NCBI GenBank assembly: GCA_034007295.1
Contig: JAVERC010000003.1
Location: 62,001 to 126,000 of the forward strand
From: JACKCP01 sp034007295
GTDB lineage: Bacteria > Desulfobacterota > Desulfobacteria > Desulfobacterales > JACKCP01
Direction: 5' to 3'
Length of the DNA stretch: 64,000 nucleotides
Notes under the pieces: generated by a model
What the model saw: only the letters and a program-made list of their open reading frames with translations
What the model was told of the DNA's origin: nothing
Databases searched by the model: none
Shown: piece after piece, positions 1 to 8,966 of the stretch
Layout of the letters: the number at the start of each line of letters is the position of its first letter
Position numbering within the stretch: position 1 is the first letter of the stretch
Translations under genes and position numbers: made by a program

Positions 1-1265
1 TAACAATTTTGCGAAATAAGATTGATGTCAATATAACAAAAGCAAAGCAGGGTTCTGAAGCTTTTACAATAAAATACAGAGGAAGCGATCCAGACAGGGT
101 AATGAGAATTACAAATACTCTGGCAGGTTATTTTATGGATGAGAATCTTAAATTCAGAGAAGCTCAAGCTGTTGGAACAAGTGAATTTTTGGATGTTGAA
201 CTTGAAAAGACCAGGGAACGCCTCGAATTTATGGAGAAAAGGCTTACAGAGTACAGAACAAAGCATATGGGCGGACTTCCAGGAGAGCTTGATAGTAATC
301 TTAGAACTCTTGACAGACTCCAAAAGCAGCATGAAGCTAAAAATGTATCTTTAATCGAACTTAAAAAGGAAATTTCAAGTTTAAAATCTCAAATGGATTC
401 ACAAAAGAGTATTGTAATACCTTCCTTTGATTTTGAAGGAAATTATGTTTCAGCAGATGAAGAAAATTTGGCTAAAATGAAAGAAACAATGGACATTCTT
501 TTATTGAAATATACGGACAAACACCCTGATGTTTTAAAGCTTGCAGCAAGAGTAGAAAAACTTAAAAAAAAGATAGAAGATGAAAAGGCTAAAAAGAGGG
601 CAAAAGACTTATCTTCAGAGGAAAGTGACGAAAAACATTTGTTTGGAGATGACTTTGGGCTCTCAAGCTTAAGAGATCGAATTAATGAGAATGAAAAGCA
701 GATTAAAATTTTGGAATCAGAAATTAAAGATATTGAAAAAAAAATGCAGATTTATCAAAAAAGAGTTGAAGATACTCCAAAAAGAGAGCAGGAAATTCAG
801 GCTCTTCAAAGGGATTACACCAACATAAACGGAATTTATAATTCTTTGCTTGACAGAAAACTTGAAGCTGAAATTTCAGTTAATATGGAAAAGAAACAAA
901 AGGGAGAGCAATTTAGAATCCTTGACCATGCAAGAATTCCCCAAAAACCAATTTCACCTGATGTTAAAAAAATTTTTATTTTGTTTTTCGGAGCAGGACT
1001 TGTTCTTTCAGGAGGCTTATCCTTTATTATTTTTTTATTTGACAGCAGGATAAGGACAAATAGAGAAATAGAAAAAGATTTTGGCCTAAATATACTTGCA
1101 GAAATTGCCCCTATAAAAAAACCAGGTGATGAATTAAGAAAAAAACTGGCATTGACCGGCTTTGTTTTTTTATCATTATATATTTTGGGAATAATCAGCT
1201 GTTTTTTTGTATTGAATTTTTATGGAATAGATAAAACTATAAATTTAATTAAATTTTATATTTAA
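1..1265 (+). CDS. Polysaccharide chain-length determinant, exosortase-associated (5' truncated)
   Basis: The frame is open to the left edge, so the true start lies outside; a TTG at 9 is only the first possible start codon inside the window. The protein is a Wzz-type co-polymerase of the inner membrane that sets exopolysaccharide chain length. The visible part has the family phrase FTIKYRGSDPDRVMRITNTL, a long charged periplasmic coiled coil (roughly residues 60-300 of the visible part), then a hydrophobic segment near residues 325-345 and a second near 380-405. It resembles the PEP-CTERM/XrtA chain-length family (TIGR03007), whose members are about 500 aa, so roughly 90 N-terminal residues are missing. 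The autokinase partner follows at 1354, as expected for this family. Confidence 0.9.
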   Translation, partial: TILRNKIDVNITKAKQGSEAFTIKYRGSDPDRVMRITNTLAGYFMDENLKFREAQAVGTSEFLDVELEKTRERLEFMEKRLTEYRTKHMGGLPGELDSNLRTLDRLQKQHEAKNVSLIELKKEISSLKSQMDSQKSIVIPSFDFEGNYVSADEENLAKMKETMDILLLKYTDKHPDVLKLAARVEKLKKKIEDEKAKKRAKDLSSEESDEKHLFGDDFGLSSLRDRINENEKQIKILESEIKDIEKKMQIYQKRVEDTPKREQEIQALQRDYTNINGIYNSLLDRKLEAEISVNMEKKQKGEQFRILDHARIPQKPISPDVKKIFILFFGAGLVLSGGLSFIIFLFDSRIRTNREIEKDFGLNILAEIAPIKKPGDELRKKLALTGFVFLSLYILGIISCFFVLNFYGIDKTINLIKFYI

Positions 1266-1353
1266 AGAATTAGTTTAAGATTATGTATTCAGTTAATCAT
1301 ATCATTAAATTTGTATTTGGTTTGATTTAAGCTTTTAAATTACGGAGTTTTAA

Positions 1354-2226
1354 GTGGGTAAAATTTATAAGGCACTTGAAAAAAAAGAAGCAAACTTTGT
1401 ATCTCCATCAAGTTCTGAGCAGAACTTAAAAAAAGATTTTGATTTAGATCTAAGTTTTGATGATAATTTTCAAGAATTTGAAGAAATAAATTCAAGTACA
1501 CACGAAGGGAATTTATTTTCAAAAAGAGAAAATGTATGCTCAACTTTAATTACTGTAAGCAAACCGCATTCTGTAGAAGCTGAGCAGTTCAGACTTTTAA
1601 AAAATTCAATTTTATTCCCTGATTCTGGAAGCCCTCCTAAAACAATAATGGTAACAAGCACAGATAAAGGAGAAGGCAAATCTTTTGTTGCATCAAATTT
1701 GGCTGTGAGCATAGCAGTCAGTATAGATGACTATGTTTTGCTGCTTGATTCAGATCTAAGGGATCCTTCTATTCACGAAATATTTGGAATTGAAACTCCA
1801 AAAGGACTTTCTTCCTATTTAACTGGTGAATGCGATTTAAAGTCAGTTCTTGTTAAAACTTTTTTAAAAAAGCTTACTCTTGTTCCAGCAGGTCCTTCAC
1901 CATTGAACCCATCAGAACTTATTTCTTCCGAACAGATGAAAAAACTGGTTCATGAACTTAAATTAAGATATGATGACAGATATATTATAATAGATGCACC
2001 ACCTCCTTATATGACATCTGAGGCAAATGCACTTGCAACCTATGTTGACGGTGTGATTATTGTAGTAAAACAAGGTCATACCAGAAAAGAAAGACTTCAG
2101 GATCTTATTGATATTTATGGTAAGGAAAAGATTCTTGGAGTTGTTAAAAATTTTGCTACAGGAATGTTTGGTTTGGATTACGGTTATAATCACCGTTATT
2201 ATTATTCAAAAACAAAAAGGAAATGA
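1354..2226 (+). CDS. Exosortase-locus tyrosine autokinase (CpsD/CapB-like)
   Basis: This cytoplasmic BY-kinase partners the upstream chain-length protein and controls polymer assembly through tyrosine phosphorylation. The start is GTG at 1354, preceded by ACGGAG. A Walker A motif lies at residues 101-111 (TSTDKGEGKS, Lys109), Walker A' around 129-136 (LLDSDLRD) and Walker B at 211-216 (IIIDAP). The C-terminus has the expected tyrosine cluster (Tyr276, 278, 282, 283, 284) before a basic end. Residues 1-60 are acidic and probably flexible. It fits the PEP-CTERM locus tyrosine autokinase family (TIGR03018). The kinase and membrane partner are separate proteins here, as in Gram-positive CapA/CapB pairs. 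Confidence 0.93.
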   Translation: MGKIYKALEKKEANFVSPSSSEQNLKKDFDLDLSFDDNFQEFEEINSSTHEGNLFSKRENVCSTLITVSKPHSVEAEQFRLLKNSILFPDSGSPPKTIMVTSTDKGEGKSFVASNLAVSIAVSIDDYVLLLDSDLRDPSIHEIFGIETPKGLSSYLTGECDLKSVLVKTFLKKLTLVPAGPSPLNPSELISSEQMKKLVHELKLRYDDRYIIIDAPPPYMTSEANALATYVDGVIIVVKQGHTRKERLQDLIDIYGKEKILGVVKNFATGMFGLDYGYNHRYYYSKTKRK

Positions 2227-2235
2227 TTTATTTAA

Positions 2236-3627
2236 ATGCTTAAATTATTAAAACAATATTTTCCTATACGTAATGTTTTGTTTTTTGTGTTGGAAGGTCT
2301 TGTTATTTTTTTGACTTTTCTTGCTCTTACAGTTTTTTTAACTGTTTCGCCATCCTATCTTTTTGATGTTATTCTAGTTTTAAAAATAATTTTTGCAACA
2401 ATAGTGTGCATTATATGTTTATATTATAATGATCTTTATGATTTTCAGCTGGTTAAGACACTTCCTGAGATGTCCATAAGGCTTTTGCAGTCCCTTGGAA
2501 TAGCTTCCATAATACTTGCTATTATTTATTATGCTTTTCCAATGGCAATAATTGATGAATATGTTTATGTGTCAAGCGTTCTTGTTCTTATTGTATTTAT
2601 TACAGGATGGAGATTTTTTTATTTAGGGCTTTTAACCAGCGGTATTTTTAATGAAGATATTATTATTGTAGGTTCAAGTAACTTAGCTTTTGATATATAT
2701 CAAAATATAACAGAAACCATTGATTGTGGTTATAGTATTAAAGCTGTTTTTCCAGATGCTGGTGATAATAACACTGAAAAATTTGGAGAAGATATTACTT
2801 TTTATTATAATATCAATAATCTTTATAATACAGCAACATCCGGAAAAATAAAAAAAATTGTAGTTGCCATGAAGGAGCAGAGAGGATCTTTTCCATTAAG
2901 AGAACTTGTTCAATGCAGAAGTGTAGGTCTTGAAATAATAAATGGATTTTCATTTTACGAACAGCTTACAGGAAAGATATTAGTGGATAAAATAAATCCT
3001 TCATGGCTTATTTTTTCAGAAGGTTTTAAAAAATCTATAACAAGAAAATTTTTAAAAAGACTTACAGATATATTTGGTTCAGTTGTAATGTTGATCTTGC
3101 TTTCCCCTTTAATGGTTTTAATTGCTATTTTAATAAAAATTGATTCTAAAGGGCCTATAATTTTTTCACAGGACAGGGTGGGTAAGAATAAAAAAGAATT
3201 TATGATGCATAAATTCAGGTCAATGGTAAATGATGCTGAAAAAAATACCGGTCCTGTGTGGGCAGGAGAAGATGATCCTAGAATAACAAAAATGGGTAAA
3301 TTTATAAGAAAATTCAGGATAGATGAACTTCCCCAGCTTTGGAATGTTTTAAAAGGAGAAATGAGTCTGGTTGGTCCAAGGCCAGAAAGAAAGCATTTTA
3401 CAGACAGTCTTGAAAAAGACATTCCCTTTTACGCACAGAGATTTCTTGTTAAGCCAGGGCTTACGGGGTGGGCTCAAATTTCATTTGATTATGCTGCAAC
3501 AGTAGAAGATTCAATGGAAAAATTAAATTATGAGCTTTTTTATATCAAAAATATGACTACAACTCTTGATTTGTTTATTTTGATAAGAACCGTAAAAATT
3601 GTGCTGTTTGGACGTGGTTCTAGATAA
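2236..3627 (+). CDS. Initiating undecaprenyl-phosphate sugar phosphotransferase
   Basis: This inner-membrane enzyme transfers the first sugar-1-phosphate to undecaprenyl phosphate and so primes the repeat unit. It has four to five N-terminal membrane helices (residues 1-140), a central cytoplasmic CoA-binding-like region (about 145-250), one further helix near 275-300 and a C-terminal bacterial sugar transferase domain. That domain carries FKSITRKFLKRLTDI, GPIIFSQDRVGKN, MHKFRSM, RKFRIDELPQLWNVLKG, MSLVGPRPE and KPGLTGWAQI, all hallmarks of the family. At 463 aa it is the usual length for the PEP-CTERM-associated transferase (TIGR03013). It starts 9 bp after the autokinase, so it is probably co-transcribed. 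The sugar cannot be read from the sequence. Confidence 0.95.
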   Translation: MLKLLKQYFPIRNVLFFVLEGLVIFLTFLALTVFLTVSPSYLFDVILVLKIIFATIVCIICLYYNDLYDFQLVKTLPEMSIRLLQSLGIASIILAIIYYAFPMAIIDEYVYVSSVLVLIVFITGWRFFYLGLLTSGIFNEDIIIVGSSNLAFDIYQNITETIDCGYSIKAVFPDAGDNNTEKFGEDITFYYNINNLYNTATSGKIKKIVVAMKEQRGSFPLRELVQCRSVGLEIINGFSFYEQLTGKILVDKINPSWLIFSEGFKKSITRKFLKRLTDIFGSVVMLILLSPLMVLIAILIKIDSKGPIIFSQDRVGKNKKEFMMHKFRSMVNDAEKNTGPVWAGEDDPRITKMGKFIRKFRIDELPQLWNVLKGEMSLVGPRPERKHFTDSLEKDIPFYAQRFLVKPGLTGWAQISFDYAATVEDSMEKLNYELFYIKNMTTTLDLFILIRTVKIVLFGRGSR

Positions 3628-3658
3628 TAATATTTTAATTTTAAAGGATTAAAATAAA

Positions 3659-4222
3659 ATGCAGTCAAAAAAATGTTTAGTTTCCATATTTTTTATTTTT
3701 ATTTTTTCTTTATCTGTTTCAGCAGAAGTTTTATCTGAGTCAAAATATTTGATAGGCGAAGGTGATATATTAAGCATAAGAGTCTGGAAAGAACCTGATC
3801 TTACAATAGATGCAGCAAGGGTAAGGCTTGACGGTAAGATCACATTTCCTCTTCTTGACGATATTCAGGCTTCAGGCCTTACAACAATGGAGCTCAAAGA
3901 CATAATTCAGAAAAAACTCGGAGAATTTGTTGAATCTCCAACTGTGACAGTTACTCTTTTAGACTCAGCAAGTAAAAAATTCTATATTCTTGGCGAAATT
4001 GCCAAAACCGGAGAATATCCCATTTTGAAAAGTTTAAGTGTAATGCAGGCCTTTGCCCTTGCAGGAGGTTTTACAGAATGGGCATCCAAAAAAGAGATAC
4101 TTCTTTTCAGGTATAATAAAGGTGTAGAAGAAAAAATAGTGATTAATTATAAAGACATTGTAAAAGGGGATATGTCTAAAAATATTCCTGTAAGAGCAGA
4201 TGACATAATTGTTGTTCCTTAA
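3659..4222 (+). CDS. Polysaccharide export protein (Wza/Poly_export, exosortase-associated)
   Basis: A secreted protein with a signal peptide (residues 1-22, ending SVSA). A polysaccharide-export domain follows, beginning YLIGEGDILSIRVWKEPDL, and then a SLBB-like region containing FYILGEIAKTGEYP and the AFALAGGFTEWASKKEI stretch. There is no lipobox cysteine, so it is not an obvious lipoprotein, unlike classical Wza. At 187 aa it matches the short export proteins of PEP-CTERM loci (TIGR03027). It presumably forms the periplasmic to outer-membrane exit for the polymer with the barrel encoded next. Confidence 0.92.
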   Translation: MQSKKCLVSIFFIFIFSLSVSAEVLSESKYLIGEGDILSIRVWKEPDLTIDAARVRLDGKITFPLLDDIQASGLTTMELKDIIQKKLGEFVESPTVTVTLLDSASKKFYILGEIAKTGEYPILKSLSVMQAFALAGGFTEWASKKEILLFRYNKGVEEKIVINYKDIVKGDMSKNIPVRADDIIVVP

Positions 4223-4237
4223 AGGACTGGTAATAAA

Positions 4238-5491
4238 GTGAATAAAAAATTTTTTTACCTGATTTTAATTTATTTTTCTCTTTTTTGTCACTGCGAAGCT
4301 TTAACACTTTTTACTCCAAGCTTTTCAGTTACAGAAGATTATACTGATAATTATAATCAGGATGAACTAAACAAAGACAAGGAAGAAGATTTTTCAACAA
4401 AATACAGGCTAAATTTTTCTCTTAACTCAGAAACAAGAACTTCACAGATTGGTTTTTTATACAATCCTACTTATGTTGACAGTCACAAGCATGACGACAA
4501 TGATTCAATGGAGCATTTATTCAATCTTGATTCAGTTTTTAATATAACAAAATTTACAGACATAAATTTTTCAAACACATTTACATCAAGCAAAGACAGA
4601 AGCCTTAGAACAGGGAAATGGGAAGATCACGATACATATTCTGCAAATTTGGGATTAAACAACAGGTTTGCAGAAAACAGCTCCCTGGGTGTAAGGGCTT
4701 CTTTTTCAGGTGATAATTATGATACTTTAAATTCAGATGATCACAAAACCTATAATATAAACACCTATATTTCATACTGGTTCAGTGTAAAATACGGTTA
4801 CAGTGCAGGCTTAAGTGCTGAAAAAACCACATATGAAACAGATGAAGATAAAGATACTTATTCAGGAAATATAAAGTTTTCAAGAAAAATAACAAAACAT
4901 TTTGATACATATATAGCCTATAAGCAGTCATATTCAAAAGAAGACAATGAAATCCATAAAATTTACAATCCATCAGCTGGCTTTGACTGGAATATTTCTG
5001 AAATGTCTAGAGCTTCTCTTGGTGTTGGTGTTTTATTCAATAAATACAGTGATCAAAAAGATTCAAACGATCTTTTTGTTGATGCAGATATTTATAAGCT
5101 TTTTGATTTCAGCAAAAGAAGTTCTTTGTCTGTATATGCTTCAAGCGGATATGAAGAGACAAGTGAAGATGCTGCAAGCCTTGGTTTTAATATTTATTAT
5201 CAGGGGGGATATAATTATAGCTATCTTCTCTCCAGAAGAATTTCACTTGATTTGACAGGTTCATATAAAACTGAGGATTTCAAGGAAGAAGTATCTGACA
5301 GAAAAGACAATACACTTGAACTTTCTACAGGTCTTGGCTGGACTGTTTTTAAGTGGATGAATGCAAGGCTTTACTATTCATATACAAATTTTGATACAGA
5401 TTCAAAATCACGTGGAGATTATGAAGAAAATGAGGCTGGAATTACAATGACCTTAATTCCATCTATCCCTTCAAAAATTGTAAGCAAATAA
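4238..5491 (+). CDS. Outer-membrane beta-barrel protein of the exosortase EPS locus
   Basis: The start is GTG at 4238, with AAAGGA upstream. A signal peptide covers residues 1-21 (ending HCEA). The remainder is alternating polar and aromatic strands typical of an outer-membrane barrel, for example SLGVRASFSGDNYDT and ARLYYSYTNFDTDSKS. Length and position right after the export protein match the uncharacterised PEP-CTERM-associated barrel family (TIGR03016). Its role in polysaccharide exit or anchoring is inferred from context. Confidence 0.8.
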   Translation: MNKKFFYLILIYFSLFCHCEALTLFTPSFSVTEDYTDNYNQDELNKDKEEDFSTKYRLNFSLNSETRTSQIGFLYNPTYVDSHKHDDNDSMEHLFNLDSVFNITKFTDINFSNTFTSSKDRSLRTGKWEDHDTYSANLGLNNRFAENSSLGVRASFSGDNYDTLNSDDHKTYNINTYISYWFSVKYGYSAGLSAEKTTYETDEDKDTYSGNIKFSRKITKHFDTYIAYKQSYSKEDNEIHKIYNPSAGFDWNISEMSRASLGVGVLFNKYSDQKDSNDLFVDADIYKLFDFSKRSSLSVYASSGYEETSEDAASLGFNIYYQGGYNYSYLLSRRISLDLTGSYKTEDFKEEVSDRKDNTLELSTGLGWTVFKWMNARLYYSYTNFDTDSKSRGDYEENEAGITMTLIPSIPSKIVSK

Positions 5492-5520
5492 TAAGGACTA
5501 GAAGATAGAAAGACCTTATT
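5490..5520 (+). other. Short hairpin between barrel gene and epsI
   Basis: AATAAGG (5490-5496) pairs with CCTTATT (5514-5520) around a 17-base loop. No T-run follows, so it is not a convincing intrinsic terminator. It may be an mRNA processing or attenuation structure between the export genes and the exosortase genes. Confidence 0.25.
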
Positions 5521-5565
5521 ACTAGCAAGAAAAATTAAACTTTTTAAATATAAAGTAAATTTTTT

Positions 5566-6198
5566 ATGAAATATAAAAAAATTTTAATTGTATCTTTTAT
5601 AATGTTTTTTTCTATTTTTATTCTTAATTTTGCAAAAGAATCAAAAGAAATATCTCCTTTAAATAATTTTTCAAAATTTCCTTTAAAAATAGGCAAATGG
5701 CAGGGTAAAAATGATTTTTTTGACCAAAAAGTTTACGATATCCTTGGTGTTGACGACTCTGTTCTTGCTCATTACAAAGATGCTGAAAACAGGTATGTTC
5801 AGTTGTATGTAGGTTTTTACAGAAGTCAGAAAGAAGGCGATCTGATTCACTCCCCGAAAAACTGCATGCCAGGCTCAGGCTGGAATATCGTAAACTCAGG
5901 ACTTGAAGAAATTAATTTAAAAAATAATAAAAAAATCAAGGTAATAAGGCTTAATCTAAAAAAAGACAGTGAAGAGCAGATAGTTTTGTACTGGTTTCAG
6001 TCAAGGGGCAGAATCATCTCTTCCGAATACTGGCAGAAAATCTGGCTTGTTATTGATTCTATAACAAAAGGAAGAACTGACGGTTCTTTTGTAAGAATTA
6101 TTTCCCCTGTTAACGAAACAAGAGAAAAAACACTTGAAACCTTAAAAGAGTTTACAATAGATATTTATCCATATTTAAACGAGTACATCCCGTCATGA
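5566..6198 (+). CDS. EpsI family exosortase-associated protein
   Basis: EpsI proteins accompany exosortases either as separate proteins or fused to their C-terminus (TIGR02914). This one is separate. It has an N-terminal signal anchor (residues 5-22) and an extracytoplasmic domain with FPLKIGKWQGK, YVGFYRSQKEGDLIHSPKNC and the tail VRIISPVNETREKTLETLKEF. His95 and Cys100 in the HSPKNCMPGSGW stretch are the conserved family residues. It overlaps the exosortase gene by 4 bp (ATGA), which points to translational coupling. The exact biochemical role of EpsI is not established. Confidence 0.93.
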   Translation: MKYKKILIVSFIMFFSIFILNFAKESKEISPLNNFSKFPLKIGKWQGKNDFFDQKVYDILGVDDSVLAHYKDAENRYVQLYVGFYRSQKEGDLIHSPKNCMPGSGWNIVNSGLEEINLKNNKKIKVIRLNLKKDSEEQIVLYWFQSRGRIISSEYWQKIWLVIDSITKGRTDGSFVRIISPVNETREKTLETLKEFTIDIYPYLNEYIPS

Positions 6199-7040
6199 AA
6201 TTAAATTTAAAAAAAGAAGTTATTGTTCAATCTGCAATAATTACAGCGGTTTTTTGTGCAGTTTTTTTCAATACAATTCTAAAACTTGTAAAAGACTGGT
6301 CAATAGACGATAATTTTTCACATGGTTTTTTAATTCCGTTTATTTCCGCTTATATGGTCTGGTTTAAACTTGAAGAACTTAAAAAAACAGAAATAAAGAC
6401 TTCAAATTTTGGAATTATTGTTATCATTTTTGGAATGCTTGGCCATATTGCTGGAAATCTTGGAGCAGAGCTTTTTGTAATGCGCGTTTCAATGATAATA
6501 ACCCTTGCAGGTCTTATTATTTATTTTTTAGGTCTTACTCTTTTTAAGAAAGTATTAATTCCTGTTTTATATCTTTTTTTAATGGTTCCAATTCCTTCAA
6601 TAATCTGGAATAAGCTTGCATTTCCTTTGCAGCTTTTTGCGGCAGCAGGTGCTTCAAATATTGTTCAGATGCTTGGTCTTTCAGTTTTAAGAGAAGGAAA
6701 TGTTTTACATCTTGTAAACACAAGTCTTGAAGTTGTTGATGCATGCTCGGGCTTAAGGTCTCTTACTTCGCTTCTGGCTTTAAGCGGTGCTTTCGCATAT
6801 ATTTCTCCATTGAAAAATATTAGTAAATGGCTCTTGTTTTTTTCAGCAATTCCAATTGCAGTTGCAGTTAATATTTTAAGGCTTATAATTACAGCCTTTG
6901 CAGCGGTTTATATCAGTCCTGAAACAGCACACGGCATTTTGCACGACATGTCTGGAATTGTTGTGTTTGGTGCGGCTCTTTGTTTTACATATCTTGTTTA
7001 TATTCTTCTTAATTATATTGAAAAATTTAAAAAAGCATAA
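6195..7040 (+). CDS. Exosortase (EpsH/XrtA-type transpeptidase)
   Basis: This multi-pass inner-membrane cysteine transpeptidase recognises PEP-CTERM tails and is proposed to cleave and attach the substrate to a surface or polysaccharide anchor. About eight membrane helices are visible. The three signature sites are present: Cys184 in EVVDACSGLRSL, Arg229 in NILRLIITA and His246 (with His250) in AHGILHDMSG. The EpsI domain is not fused but is encoded just upstream. The DUF3473 deacetylase, FemAB-like and Stp1 neighbours fit an XrtA-type system. Two matching substrates are encoded at 42258-43148 and 53758-54414. Confidence 0.95.
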   Translation: MKLNLKKEVIVQSAIITAVFCAVFFNTILKLVKDWSIDDNFSHGFLIPFISAYMVWFKLEELKKTEIKTSNFGIIVIIFGMLGHIAGNLGAELFVMRVSMIITLAGLIIYFLGLTLFKKVLIPVLYLFLMVPIPSIIWNKLAFPLQLFAAAGASNIVQMLGLSVLREGNVLHLVNTSLEVVDACSGLRSLTSLLALSGAFAYISPLKNISKWLLFFSAIPIAVAVNILRLIITAFAAVYISPETAHGILHDMSGIVVFGAALCFTYLVYILLNYIEKFKKA

Positions 7041-7042
7041 AT

Positions 7043-7900
7043 ATGGGCAGTCCTTTAAAGAAAAAAATATTTCTAACCTTTGATGTTGAAGACTGGTTTC
7101 AGGTAGAAAACTTTAAGCAAAATATAAGTTTTTCATCATGGAAAGAACGTGATTTAAGAGTTTTTACCAACACAATAAAAGTTTTAGATATTCTTGACTC
7201 TTTTCCTTTTAAGGTAAAAGGAACTTTTTTTATTTTAGGCTGGCTGGCAGATATTGTTCCCGATCTTGTAAAAGAAATTGATAAAAGAGGACATGAAGTT
7301 GCATCGCATGGGTATAATCATGAGCTTTGTACAAAATTTAATGAAAATGAACTTTTATATGATTTAACAAAAAGCAGGGAAAAGCTAGAATCTTTAATAA
7401 ATAAACCTGTTACAGGTTACAGAGCACCAAGTTTTGCGGTTACAAATATAATATTGAAAACAATAAAAAAAGCCGGTTATTTATATGATTCAAGCTACAA
7501 TAATTTTTCAATGCACGGAAGATATGGAAAGCTTGATATATCGTCATGGAAAAAAAAAGAGTTTTTCTTTGAGGTTTCAGATAAGTTTTATGAAATACCT
7601 TTAAGCAATCTTTCAATAGGTAAAAAAGTGATACCACTTGGCGGAGGAGGTTATTTCAGACTTTTCCCAACGGCTTTTTTCAAGGCAGGTATGAAAAGTG
7701 TCTTAAAAAAGGATAATGCCTTTGTTTTTTATGCACACCCCTGGGAGTTTGATCCAGATCAGCCAAGGGTAAATGAAGCTTCAAGAGGATTTAAGTTCAG
7801 GCACTATATAAATCTTGATAAAACAGAAATGAAATTAAACTCAATAATAAAGTCTTTTAAAAATTATGAATTTTCAGCTCTCAATTCCTGTTTCAATTGA
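7043..7900 (+). CDS. Exosortase-locus polysaccharide deacetylase (NodB + DUF3473)
   Basis: A cytoplasmic or membrane-associated carbohydrate esterase, likely removing N-acetyl groups from the exopolysaccharide or its precursor. It opens with FLTFDVEDWFQVENF, the classic PEP-CTERM deacetylase signature in which the Asp-Glu-Asp region provides catalytic and metal residues. EVASHGYNHELC supplies metal-binding histidines, and TGYRAPSFAVT follows. The C-terminus (FYAHPWEFDPDQPRV onward) is the DUF3473 extension. At 285 aa it matches TIGR03006. It begins 2 bp after the exosortase stop and overlaps the next gene by 35 bp. Confidence 0.94.
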   Translation: MGSPLKKKIFLTFDVEDWFQVENFKQNISFSSWKERDLRVFTNTIKVLDILDSFPFKVKGTFFILGWLADIVPDLVKEIDKRGHEVASHGYNHELCTKFNENELLYDLTKSREKLESLINKPVTGYRAPSFAVTNIILKTIKKAGYLYDSSYNNFSMHGRYGKLDISSWKKKEFFFEVSDKFYEIPLSNLSIGKKVIPLGGGGYFRLFPTAFFKAGMKSVLKKDNAFVFYAHPWEFDPDQPRVNEASRGFKFRHYINLDKTEMKLNSIIKSFKNYEFSALNSCFN

Positions 7901-8966
7901 ACTCTGTTCCAAAAAAGACAAGAATTCATGGAATGATTTTGTTCTTAAAAACAAAAACTCGAATCTATATCATTTTTTTGAATGGAAACAAATTATTGAA
8001 AAAACCTACGGTCATAAAACATATTATCTTAAAGCCGTTGATAATAGTGGAAAAATAAGGGGCATTTTACCTCTTGCATATTTAAAAAGCCTGATTTTTG
8101 GTAAAAAACTAATATCTCTTCCTTATTTTGATATTGGAGGAGTTCTTGCAGATAATATTGAAACAGAAAAAAAACTGCTTGAATTTTCCATTGAACTTTT
8201 TAAAAAACTTAAAGCAGACTCTCTTGAAATAAGAGAAAAAAAAGAGTCTGTATATTTAAAGGAAGCAATTTTTAATAAGGATGAATTTGAAAAAAAAGAG
8301 TATTTTATAAAAAATACTTCAAGTGACAAAGCAAGAATGGTTTTAAATCTTCCACAAAAAGCGACATATCTTTTTAATTCCTACAAATCAAAATTTAAAA
8401 ATGACATAAAAAAACCTTTCAGAGAAAACCTTAAGTTTAAAATCGGGGGAAAAGAGCTTTTAGATGATTTTTATTCAATTTTCAGTGTAAATATGAGAGA
8501 TCTTGGTTCTCCAGTACACTCAAAAAGTCTTTTTGAAAATATACTTGATCTTTTCAATGAAAAAGCAAGAATTGGAATTGTTTATCAAGAAAAAAAAGCT
8601 TTAGCCTGTATATTTACAATCGGGCATAAAAAAACTCTTTCAAACCCATGGGCGTCTTCATTAAAGGAATACAGATATTTAAACACAAATATATTCCAGT
8701 ACTGGAAAATGCTGGAATATGCCTGCTTAAACGGATATGAATATTTTGATTTCGGAAGATCTGCACCTTTGGACAACACTTTTAAATTCAAGAAAAAATG
8801 GGGCGCAAAACCAGAAAAACTTTTCTGGTACAATTTTTCCATGGAAAACAGCAGCTTGGAGTCTGAAAAATCAAAATTCGGCGGCATGGTAAAATACTGG
8901 CAGAAAATTCCTGTTTCAGTGACTCAGATTGCAGGTCCGCAGATAAGAAAAAATATCGGTCTTTAA
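7866..8966 (+). CDS. FemAB-like peptidyl/aminoacyl transferase, exosortase-associated
   Basis: A GNAT-fold FemAB-related protein (TIGR03019). Family members transfer amino acids to peptidoglycan or related acceptors, but the substrate in exosortase loci is unknown. Recognisable segments are NLYHFFEWKQIIEKTYGH near residues 33-52, SKFKNDIKKPFRENLKF in the middle, and EYFDFGRSAPLDNTFKFKKKWG near the end. The start at 7866 lies 35 bp inside the deacetylase gene; no later in-frame start keeps the N-terminal domain intact. An aminoacyl transferase fits the several ATP-grasp genes downstream. Confidence 0.9.
   Translation: MNFQLSIPVSIELCSKKDKNSWNDFVLKNKNSNLYHFFEWKQIIEKTYGHKTYYLKAVDNSGKIRGILPLAYLKSLIFGKKLISLPYFDIGGVLADNIETEKKLLEFSIELFKKLKADSLEIREKKESVYLKEAIFNKDEFEKKEYFIKNTSSDKARMVLNLPQKATYLFNSYKSKFKNDIKKPFRENLKFKIGGKELLDDFYSIFSVNMRDLGSPVHSKSLFENILDLFNEKARIGIVYQEKKALACIFTIGHKKTLSNPWASSLKEYRYLNTNIFQYWKMLEYACLNGYEYFDFGRSAPLDNTFKFKKKWGAKPEKLFWYNFSMENSSLESEKSKFGGMVKYWQKIPVSVTQIAGPQIRKNIGL

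Noticed and set aside
1319..1332. GG and GC pairs 10 bases apart upstream of the autokinase gene (sigma-54-like spacing)
   Set aside because: Flanking bases (TGGTTT and AAGC) do not match the TGGCAC and TTGC elements, and the gene is probably within an operon.
2955..3422. A 155-codon minus-strand open frame
   Set aside because: It is antisense to the conserved catalytic domain of the sugar transferase and reflects codon bias there.
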